Part shown: positions 1 through 5,500 of the stretch, one piece after another
How positions within the stretch are numbered: position 1 is the first letter of the stretch
Layout: each line of letters opens with the position of its first letter
Assembly: GCA_900772425.1 (NCBI GenBank)
Contig: CAAHEK010000265.1
Span: 1 to 5,986 of the forward strand
Direction: 5' to 3'
DNA: 5,986 nucleotides
Source: an uncultured Lachnospira sp.
GTDB lineage: Bacteria > Bacillota > Clostridia > Lachnospirales > Lachnospiraceae
Position numbers and translations under genes: made by a program
The notes under the pieces: model-generated
What the model was told of the DNA's origin: nothing
What the model saw: the letters and a program-made list of their open reading frames with translations, nothing else
Database searches by the model: none

Positions 1-618
1 ATGCTTGACCTTAAAGAGACTTATAAAAACAAAATTGATATCATGATAGGTGTTGAGCAGGGGCTTCAGAAATCTGTTGCTGACAGAGTTAATCAATATG
101 ATTCTTCCCATATTCTTGATTTCATAATCGGCTCCTCACACCTTATAAACGGAAAAGATCCTTATTACGAAGATTTCTGGAATAACCGCCCAACCTTCAA
201 CGCCGTAGCCGGCTATCTTGAAAGTATTATTGAAAATATAAAATTCTGTAATAACTTTGATGTTTACGGCCACCTCGACTACATAATCCGCTATGCTCCG
301 GGTAAGGACAGTTCCTATAACTGGAAGGATTATTCAGATTATTTTGATGAAATTCTTAAATCCCTTATACAGAAAGGTAAAGGTATCGAAATAAATACCG
401 CAGGCTTAAAATACGGATTAAAAGAAACAAATCCTGCATATGGAGTAATCAAAAGATACAGGGAACTCGGTGGTGAAATCATAACAACCGGTTCCGATGC
501 ACACAAAGCAGAATTCATTGCTTACTCTTTTGATAAAATTCCTGCTATTTTAGAAGCCTGCGGTTTCAAATATTATACTATTTTCCAAAAAAGAAAGCCT
601 GAATTTATTCGCATTTAA
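1..618 (+). CDS. hisK: Histidinol-phosphatase, PHP family (HisK/HisJ type), 3' part
   Basis: Probably hydrolyses L-histidinol phosphate to histidinol, the penultimate phase of histidine biosynthesis, in the cytoplasm. The visible 205 residues carry the later PHP-domain metal ligands: Glu19 in GVEQGLQ, His47 in GSSHLING, His91 in DVYGHLDYI, and Asp166/His168 in TGSDAHK. The EINTAGL segment (130-136) and the spacing are those of HisK-type enzymes. The N-terminal HxH metal motif that opens every PHP domain is absent, and the family is usually about 260-280 residues. The ATG at base 1 is therefore best read as an internal Met (around residue 65-70), and the gene starts before the window. The reading frame is intact to a TAA at 616-618, inside the 3' end of the convergent glycosidase gene. 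PHP-domain phosphoesterases of other specificity are an alternative, but the motif set favours histidinol phosphatase. Confidence 0.88.
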   Translation: MLDLKETYKNKIDIMIGVEQGLQKSVADRVNQYDSSHILDFIIGSSHLINGKDPYYEDFWNNRPTFNAVAGYLESIIENIKFCNNFDVYGHLDYIIRYAPGKDSSYNWKDYSDYFDEILKSLIQKGKGIEINTAGLKYGLKETNPAYGVIKRYRELGGEIITTGSDAHKAEFIAYSFDKIPAILEACGFKYYTIFQKRKPEFIRI

Positions 619-1915
619 GATACATAAAGCTATAAGGCTTCATTGTTATTTTTCCGGCTGTTTCAACTTCTTTTCCGGTTATTAAATCGACAGCCTTACT
701 GCCCTTTGTATCGCAATATGCAGTATATTCATTTTCATCTGCATTAATTGCAACAAGAATGATTTCATTCTGCCACTGCCTTTTAAATACATATTGTCTG
801 TTAGTAAGAGCTAACTGTTCATAATCTCCTATTGCGAGCGCATCACAGCCATTATACGCTCTTACTAATGAGGCTATTGTATCAAACAGCTCATTTTCAA
901 CAAAACTATCCAGTGCAGGTCTTAATTCGTTATCTGTTCCGTCTTTCTTTACGCCCTCTATCCCCCATTCACTACCATAATATATACATGGAATTCCTGG
1001 CATTCCTATTGCCAGAGCATAAATAAGAGGCAGATGATTTTTATTGTTAAGCACATTTGCAATTCTGTTGACATCATGGTTATCAACAAATGTAAGCATC
1101 TGTTTTCCTGTATAAAGACACCATGGCTCTTTTCCATATTGTCTGTTAATACTGTGTGCAATTTCAAACATATTCATGGAATTAAAGCTTGAGTAAAGTC
1201 CTTTATAACATTCATAATTGGTTGCACTGTGAAGCATTTCATCATTAACGACCGTATTATAATCGCCATGAAGCATTTCTCCCAAAAGGAAAAAATCATC
1301 TTTCATCCTATCAGTCTCATATCTTAACCTTTTCATAAAATCAGGTTTGAGACAATATGCAACGTCAAGTCTTATTCCATCTATATCAAAATCTTCAATC
1401 CACATTCTTACAGATTCAATCAGATAATTAACAACCTCTGCATTATCAAGATTAAGTTTAACAAGATTATAGCAGCCTTCCCAGCCTTCATAATAAAATC
1501 CGTCATTATATGCACTGTTTCCATCAAAATTAACATAAAACCAGTCCTTATACTTTGAATTCCATTTATTTTGACAGACATCCTTAAACGCAAAAAAGCC
1601 TCTTCCGACATGGTTAAATACACCATCTATCACAACCCTTATATCATTATCATGAAGGCTTTCCACAACCTTCTTAAAATCTTCATTGTTTCCAAGCCTC
1701 TTATCAATAACACGGTAATCTCTTGTATCATATCCGTGATAATCACTTTCAAATACAGGAGAAAAATATATTGCATTTACACCAAGCTTTTTCATATGTG
1801 GAATCCAGGCTGTAACTTCTTTTATATTTCTTCTTTCCACTCCGTCATTGTCCCTTAAGCCATTGCAAAATCCCAATGGAAATATCTGATAAAACACCGC
1901 TTTTTTGTACCACAT
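605..1915 (-). CDS. Cytoplasmic GH13 alpha-amylase family glycosidase (neopullulanase/maltodextrinase-like)
   Basis: A retaining alpha-glucan hydrolase of glycoside hydrolase family 13, 436 residues. All conserved regions are visible. Region I is DGVFNH (97-102). Region II is GIRLDVAY (180-187), with nucleophile Asp184. Region III is GEMLHGDY (212-219), with acid/base Glu213. Region IV is FVDNHD (276-281), with transition-state Asp281. The extra motif LVKLN (151-155) resembles the MPKLN motif of neopullulanase and maltogenic-amylase enzymes rather than the QPDLN type of oligo-1,6-glucosidases. Order: (beta/alpha)8 barrel to about residue 340, then a small beta-rich C-terminal domain. There is no signal peptide and no N-terminal CBM34-like domain; the catalytic barrel begins at once (VFYQIFP, 7-13). 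It therefore probably trims imported maltodextrins in the cytosol. The start is supported by AGAGGA 7 nt upstream. It lies 27 bp downstream of the cysteine desulfurase, so co-transcription is likely. Exact substrate (starch oligosaccharides, pullulan, cyclodextrin) cannot be read from the sequence. Confidence 0.9.
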   Translation of the reverse strand: MWYKKAVFYQIFPLGFCNGLRDNDGVERRNIKEVTAWIPHMKKLGVNAIYFSPVFESDYHGYDTRDYRVIDKRLGNNEDFKKVVESLHDNDIRVVIDGVFNHVGRGFFAFKDVCQNKWNSKYKDWFYVNFDGNSAYNDGFYYEGWEGCYNLVKLNLDNAEVVNYLIESVRMWIEDFDIDGIRLDVAYCLKPDFMKRLRYETDRMKDDFFLLGEMLHGDYNTVVNDEMLHSATNYECYKGLYSSFNSMNMFEIAHSINRQYGKEPWCLYTGKQMLTFVDNHDVNRIANVLNNKNHLPLIYALAIGMPGIPCIYYGSEWGIEGVKKDGTDNELRPALDSFVENELFDTIASLVRAYNGCDALAIGDYEQLALTNRQYVFKRQWQNEIILVAINADENEYTAYCDTKGSKAVDLITGKEVETAGKITMKPYSFMYLKCE

Positions 1916-1922
1916 TTTAGTA

Positions 1923-1928
1923 TCCTCT
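1923..1928 (-). promoter_or_regulatory. Ribosome binding site of the GH13 gene
   Basis: AGAGGA on the minus strand, 7 nt before the ATG at 1915. It lies in the 27-bp gap after the desulfurase stop codon (TGA, 1943-1945) and fixes the glycosidase start. No hairpin or separate promoter is visible in this gap. Confidence 0.75.
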
Positions 1929-1942
1929 TTTCATTAATGTAA

Positions 1943-3073
1943 TCAGTATAGCTGTCTTAATTTTATAATATCATTTTTTAGACATTTAATACAATAATCA
2001 GCCTCATTATTTGTAATCTGCTCATTAATTGTAAATCTTACCGAACCGTTGCATACATCATCAGGAAGCCCTATTGCCTTTAACACATGGGAAGGCTCTT
2101 TTGATGCTGATGCACAGGCTGAACCGGCAGATGCACATATTCCCTGTCTGTCCAGCATTATTATGAGCGAACCTCCGTCTACATACTGAAAGCTGAAATT
2201 CATATTGCCTGAAACTCTTTTATTCCTGTTGCCATTAAGTCTGGAATAAGGAATTTCACGCAGTATTCTTTCAATCATATAATCCGCTATTCTTTTTTTC
2301 TGCATATTTCTTATATTCATCGTTCTGTATGCCAGCCTCGCTGCCACACTCATACCTACTATTCCTGCGACATTTTCAGTGCCTGCTCTCAAATTGGATT
2401 CCTGCGCACCTCCCAGATGATATGGACTTATTTTCCCATCTCTAGCATATAAAAATCCCACACCTTTAGGTCCGCAGAATTTATGCGCACTTACGCTAAG
2501 ATAATCTATACCGGCTTCATTAACATCTATCTTAACATTACCGAAAGCCGCAACGGCATCTGTATGAAAAAACGCTCCTTTTTCTTTCGCAATAGATGAT
2601 ATTTCCTTAACCGGCTGTATTGTTCCAATTTCATTATTAACCATCATAACTGAAACAAGTCCGGTATTTTCAGATATACATTTCTTTATGTCTTCAGTTT
2701 TTATAATACCATCTTCATTTACTCCGGCATACGATACATATGTTCCCTGCTCTTTTAAACTTTTGCACTTATTAAGTATAGCATGATGCTCTATTGAACT
2801 TGTTATGATATGTTTTTTATTTTTTAATCCGTGTGCATACTCTAACACCCAGTTATCAGACTCGGTTCCTCCTGATGTAAAAAAAATCTCATTTTCCTTT
2901 GCACCTATAAGAGAAGCTATTTCAGCGCGGGCATCTTCTACTGCTTTTCTTGATTCTGACGCAAGCCTGTATATTCCCGAAGGATTACCATATTTATCAG
3001 TCATATACGGCATCATTTCCTGCAAAACCTGTGGTTTCATCCTTGTTGTAGCCGCATTATCCATATATATCAT
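1943..3073 (-). CDS. Cysteine desulfurase, group I NifS/IscS family
   Basis: A PLP enzyme that removes sulfur from cysteine, giving alanine and a protein persulfide used for Fe-S clusters, tRNA thiolation or other sulfur transfer. The 376 residues show the full fold-type I set: YMDNAATT at the N-terminus (3-10), FTSGGTESDN (65-74, PLP-phosphate loop), EHH (95-97, His96 stacking on PLP), NNEIGT (146-151), Asp172 contacting the pyridine nitrogen, SAHKFCGPKG (195-204) with Schiff-base Lys198, NLRAGTENV (227-235), and SAGSACASAS (315-324) with catalytic Cys320 in a long group I type loop. Arg346 in SVRFT fits the substrate carboxylate site. One oddity: the Gln normally three residues after the Asp (DATQ in E. 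coli IscS) is Ala175 here (DAVA). GGTGG lies 6 nt before the ATG; a second ATG three codons later is less well placed. No iscU, iscR or thiI is next to it, so the partner cannot be named; I leave the symbol blank because nifS, iscS and other names are not separable. Confidence 0.93.
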   Translation of the reverse strand: MIYMDNAATTRMKPQVLQEMMPYMTDKYGNPSGIYRLASESRKAVEDARAEIASLIGAKENEIFFTSGGTESDNWVLEYAHGLKNKKHIITSSIEHHAILNKCKSLKEQGTYVSYAGVNEDGIIKTEDIKKCISENTGLVSVMMVNNEIGTIQPVKEISSIAKEKGAFFHTDAVAAFGNVKIDVNEAGIDYLSVSAHKFCGPKGVGFLYARDGKISPYHLGGAQESNLRAGTENVAGIVGMSVAARLAYRTMNIRNMQKKRIADYMIERILREIPYSRLNGNRNKRVSGNMNFSFQYVDGGSLIIMLDRQGICASAGSACASASKEPSHVLKAIGLPDDVCNGSVRFTINEQITNNEADYCIKCLKNDIIKLRQLY

Positions 3074-3079
3074 AAGACA

Positions 3080-3084
3080 CCACC
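3080..3084 (-). promoter_or_regulatory. Ribosome binding site of the cysteine desulfurase gene
   Basis: GGTGG on the minus strand (one mismatch to GGAGG), 6 nt upstream of the ATG at 3073. It supports that start over the in-frame ATG at 3064. Confidence 0.55.
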
Positions 3085-3089
3085 AATTC

Positions 3090-3118
3090 TTATTACATAC
3101 AAAAATTTTACATATAAT
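3090..3118 (+). promoter_or_regulatory. Candidate sigma-A promoter for the flippase gene
   Basis: A perfect -10 box TATAAT lies at 3113-3118. The best -35 at a 17-bp spacing is TTATTA (3090-3095), which matches TTGACA at only three of six positions. Transcription would start near 3125, giving a leader of about 47 nt before the ATG at 3172. The -10 is good and the -35 weak, so an activator or a weak promoter is possible. This is read from sequence only. Confidence 0.45.
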
Positions 3119-3125
3119 ATTATAT
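3112..3125. promoter_or_regulatory. 14-bp palindrome of two back-to-back -10 boxes
   Basis: ATATAATATTATAT is a perfect inverted repeat. Its plus-strand half contains TATAAT (3113-3118) and its minus-strand half contains TATAAT (3119-3124), each serving one of the divergent genes. The two promoters would compete for the same DNA. It could also be a chance outcome of AT-rich sequence, or an operator half-site pair. Confidence 0.5.
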
Positions 3126-3148
3126 TCGTTTCCGGCATACTATGTTAA
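3119..3148 (-). promoter_or_regulatory. Candidate sigma-A promoter for the cysteine desulfurase-GH13 pair
   Basis: On the minus strand, TTAACA (3148-3143, five of six matches to TTGACA) is followed after 18 bp by a perfect TATAAT (3124-3119). The start site would be near 3112, leaving a leader of about 39 nt before the desulfurase ATG. This is the better of the two divergent promoters. Its -35 box covers the upstream ATG (3142) of the flippase frame. Confidence 0.55.
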
Positions 3149-3161
3149 TAAATACATTTCC

Positions 3162-3166
3162 GGCGG
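3162..3166 (+). promoter_or_regulatory. Ribosome binding site deciding the flippase start
   Basis: GGCGG (one mismatch to GGAGG) sits 5 nt upstream of the ATG at 3172. Nothing like a Shine-Dalgarno sequence precedes the in-frame ATG at 3142, so 3172 is preferred. Confidence 0.5.
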
Positions 3167-3171
3167 CTAAC

Positions 3172-4716
3172 ATGAAATCAGTCATAAAATTATTCACTAA
3201 AAATGCTGTAATAAAAGGAACTATAATTCTTACACTTGCAGGTTTTTTAAGCCGTTTTGCCGGTTTCATTTACAGAGTACTCGCTACCAAATGTATAGGT
3301 TCAATAGGAATCGGGCTTATCCAGCTTGTAATGCCTGTAATAGGAATCTCTGCCGCATTGTGCTCAAACGGAATACAGACAGCAATATCTAAATTCGCAG
3401 CTGCAATGAACCAAAAACTCTCATGGCTCTTATCTGGTCTTATAATTTCAATTCCGGTTTCAATTATATTTTCTGTATTTGTCTGGTTAAAGGCTGATTT
3501 TATTGCAAGAAATATTTTTCTAACTTCCGAATGCAGCAGTCTCATAAAAATATTATGTATATCTGTTCCTTTTTCTTCTATGCATAATTGTATAAATGGT
3601 TATTATTATGGACTTAAACAATCCGGAATTCCCGCCGTATCGCAGTTACTTGAGCAGGCTGTCAGGATTATTTTTATAGTTTTTTATTATTACAGCTTTA
3701 TAAATGCAGGTAATCAGGTTTCCATTGAATGTGCATTGTATGGAAATATAGCCGGTGAATTATCTGCCTGTATATTATGCCTGACAGCTTTATTTTTAAA
3801 AAAGCACAAAGCTTCTTTACACAATAAAACAACTTTCTTAAAAAGTTTAAAATGTGTTGTCACAAATTCAAGACAGATATTTACATATTTTTTTCCGCTT
3901 ACACTTAATCACCTTCTCATGCATATTCTTGAAAGCGGCGAAACAATACTTATACCTGCCGTGCTTATAATTTCAGGTCTTGAACAAAAAGAAGCTTTAT
4001 CTTTATATGGAATCCTTACAGGAATGACTCTTCCTCTTATAATGTTTCCATCAGCCATAACTAACTCTATGGCAGTAATGCTTCTTCCGAAAATATCAAA
4101 ATCACAATCAGATAATAATATTTCCAATATAAAGCATACAATAAACAATTCTATTAATCTTTGCATGCATATGGGAATTGCCTGTTCTTTTTTATTTTTT
4201 GAATATGGAGGAAAATTAGGTTCTTATCTTTTTAACGAACCTATGGTAGAAGAATTTGTAAAGACATTATCTTTCATATGTCCTTTCATTTTCCTTAGAA
4301 CTACTCTTTCAAGTATATTAAACGGACTTGGAAAAACCTCGCTTACATTTATAAGCGCAATAGCCGGTATATCTGTCAGATTATTTTCACTTATCATAAT
4401 AGTACCTGTTACAGGAATACGCGGTTATCTTATATCTCTTCTTATAAGCCAGCTGGTAACCTGTATGATACTATATATCTGGCTTATAAAAAAATATAAA
4501 ATATCTCCGCACCCTGTAGATAATATAATCATGCCTGTAAACTATTCTATTATTTCTGTATTTTCTTCAAAAATATTTTTACAGTTAATATTAAGGAATT
4601 TAATTCCCTCTGAAGCCGTCGTTATTACATCCGGTGGAATATTAGCTTTTATTATATATATTACGCTTTCCTATTCATGTATTATCGGTTTTACATCTAA
4701 TACTGACGGTGCCTGA
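3172..4716 (+). CDS. SpoVB-like MOP-superfamily flippase (polysaccharide biosynthesis/MVF-type membrane protein)
   Basis: A polytopic membrane protein of 514 residues with about 14 hydrophobic segments and no signal peptide, the usual size for this family. It should flip a lipid-linked precursor (lipid II or a polysaccharide unit) across the cytoplasmic membrane; SpoVB itself acts in spore cortex formation. Landmarks, numbered from the ATG at 3172, are a first helix with LTLAGFLSRFAGFIYR (20-35) typical of the family start, NGYYYG plus PAVSQLLEQAVR (142-147, 154-165) matching the SpoVB/YtgP pattern GxxQG...P.A.SQ..EQ..R, FPSAITNSMAVMLLPKISKS (292-311), and LNGLGKTSLTF (383-393). An in-frame ATG at 3142 would add ten residues (MLINTFPAAN) but lacks a ribosome binding site and lies in the opposite promoter's -35 box. 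Divergent from the desulfurase. The last 46 bp overlap the convergent 105-residue gene. Whether it is true SpoVB or a paralogous flippase (several often coexist in Clostridia) cannot be decided here. Confidence 0.87.
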   Translation: MKSVIKLFTKNAVIKGTIILTLAGFLSRFAGFIYRVLATKCIGSIGIGLIQLVMPVIGISAALCSNGIQTAISKFAAAMNQKLSWLLSGLIISIPVSIIFSVFVWLKADFIARNIFLTSECSSLIKILCISVPFSSMHNCINGYYYGLKQSGIPAVSQLLEQAVRIIFIVFYYYSFINAGNQVSIECALYGNIAGELSACILCLTALFLKKHKASLHNKTTFLKSLKCVVTNSRQIFTYFFPLTLNHLLMHILESGETILIPAVLIISGLEQKEALSLYGILTGMTLPLIMFPSAITNSMAVMLLPKISKSQSDNNISNIKHTINNSINLCMHMGIACSFLFFEYGGKLGSYLFNEPMVEEFVKTLSFICPFIFLRTTLSSILNGLGKTSLTFISAIAGISVRLFSLIIIVPVTGIRGYLISLLISQLVTCMILYIWLIKKYKISPHPVDNIIMPVNYSIISVFSSKIFLQLILRNLIPSEAVVITSGGILAFIIYITLSYSCIIGFTSNTDGA

Positions 4717-4988
4717 TTCCACTCATCAATTCTTGTTTCGTACTGTTCTTTCAGCCATTCTATTGCTTTAAGTCTGCCATCAGGGCTGTAATCAAACTGC
4801 TCTGATGTCAGCTGTTCCTTTGTCATTGCAGGATAAGCATATGGTCCCTGCCATACAATGGCTTCTATTACAAAATCAGGCTTATCACCTGTTCTTCTAA
4901 TCATATATCTCATGCCATTATGTCCGCCGGTATAAACGCCACCATATTTTATAAAGTTAAACGGCATTATCTCGTTTTCATCAATCAT
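4671..4988 (-). CDS. Conserved-looking small cytoplasmic protein of unknown function
   Basis: A 105-residue soluble protein that I do not recognise. It has no signal peptide or membrane segment. It is rich in aromatic residues, with a central stretch of Tyr, Gly, Trp and Pro (YGGVYTGGHNGMRYMIRR at 15-32, IVWQGPYAYP at 44-53), and ends in a probable amphipathic helix (DGRLKAIEWLKEQYETRIDEW, in the range 70-90). It reads like a real compact domain rather than a shadow frame. It starts five bases after the stop of the membrane-protein gene, and GGTGAG, 8 nt before its ATG, lies within that gene's last codons, so translational coupling is likely. The frame ends in TAG at 4673-4671, so its last 14 codons and its stop codon lie antisense to the flippase 3' end. 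It is probably the third gene of the metA cluster. No function is assigned. Confidence 0.75.
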   Translation of the reverse strand: MIDENEIMPFNFIKYGGVYTGGHNGMRYMIRRTGDKPDFVIEAIVWQGPYAYPAMTKEQLTSEQFDYSPDGRLKAIEWLKEQYETRIDEWNQAPSVLDVKPIIHE

Positions 4989-4993
4989 TACAA

Positions 4994-5488
4994 TTACTCA
5001 CCCTCTGTAACTTTTTTATCAAATAAATCATTTACATTTTTGTAATTAGATCTGGCAGCTATTAAAAAAAGAATACTTATAACCATTGGAACCATAACAA
5101 GTCCCATGCTGACCGCATTAATATTGCAAAACAATGCAGCCAGAATTATATCCACCAAAGAAAAAACACACATAATAACAGCATATTTAACAACATTTCT
5201 ACAATTATCATAAACGCCTGAGTTCACTACCCCGTAAAAACCGAAAATACAGAATACAACTCCAAGTACAATTATATATATGCCTAAAAGATACATTTTC
5301 TTATATACAAGAAGTGCCTCTTTATCCATGCCTTTATCAAAAGACTGCATGTTAATCATCATAATATAAAATCCGAAAAAAGCTGCTATTATCCCTGTTA
5401 CTGCCGCTATTATTCCTGTTATTTTAAGCATTTTATTCTTTTTTTCTTTAATTCCGGTATTATAAAATTCATCCATATTATTTTCCAT
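4994..5488 (-). CDS. Four-helix membrane protein of unknown function
   Basis: A 164-residue protein with four strongly hydrophobic segments, at about residues 22-45, 66-88, 99-121 and 125-145. A charged N-terminal tail (IKEKKNK, 13-19) and a charged C-terminal tail (KKVTEGE end) are probably both cytoplasmic by the positive-inside rule. Helix 1 contains a duplicated heptad TGIIAAV/TGIIAAF (24-37). No catalytic or transport motif is recognised. The ATG at 5488 has a poor ribosome binding site; the ATG at 5476 (four codons later) has GGAAAA just upstream and may be the true start, giving 160 residues. It lies 12 bp after the metA stop and 5 bp before the next gene, so it is the middle gene of a likely operon. 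A role linked to methionine is only guilt by association. Confidence 0.78.
   Translation of the reverse strand: MENNMDEFYNTGIKEKKNKMLKITGIIAAVTGIIAAFFGFYIMMINMQSFDKGMDKEALLVYKKMYLLGIYIIVLGVVFCIFGFYGVVNSGVYDNCRNVVKYAVIMCVFSLVDIILAALFCNINAVSMGLVMVPMVISILFLIAARSNYKNVNDLFDKKVTEGE
4997..5002 (-). promoter_or_regulatory. Ribosome binding site of the 105-residue protein, inside the upstream gene
   Basis: GGTGAG on the minus strand, 8 nt before the ATG at 4988. It is formed by the last two sense codons of the membrane-protein gene, so translation of the two genes is probably coupled. Confidence 0.5.
5382..5419. repeat. Short imperfect tandem repeat within the membrane-protein gene
   Basis: GCTGCTATTATCCCTGT (5382-5398) and GCCGCTATTATTCCTGT (5403-5419) differ at two of 17 positions and are 21 bp apart. 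They encode the repeated TGIIAA in the first membrane helix. This is a local codon-level duplication within a gene. Confidence 0.6.
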
Positions 5489-5500
5489 TTCTAAGTTAGA

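Noticed and set aside
1..3. ATG at the first base as the true start of the histidinol-phosphatase
   Set aside because: The protein would lack the N-terminal HxH metal motif and be about 60-70 residues short. The ATG coincides with the window edge and is more likely an internal Met codon.
832..1858. Open frames at 832-1026 (+), 1571-1858 (+) and 1420-1626 (-)
   Set aside because: They lie inside the GH13 gene in other frames, have no family likeness or ribosome binding site, and read as shadows of its coding sequence.
2805..3170. Plus-strand open frame antisense to the start of the desulfurase
   Set aside because: It is antisense to the strongly conserved YMDNAATT and FTSGGTESDN regions, has no recognisable motif and runs through both promoters.
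3142..3171. Ten-residue N-terminal extension of the flippase from the ATG at 3142
   Set aside because: No ribosome binding site, it lies in the opposite promoter's -35 box, and the family pattern fits better from 3172. It is not fully excluded.
3270..4166. Minus-strand frames at 3270-3545 and 3909-4166
   Set aside because: Antisense to flippase membrane helices; composition is explained by the complementary strand of hydrophobic codons.
5490..5500. Small inverted repeat TCTAAGTTAGA between metA and the membrane-protein gene as a terminator
   Set aside because: The arms are only five base pairs, AT-rich and without a loop of workable size or a T-run; it cannot form a stable hairpin.
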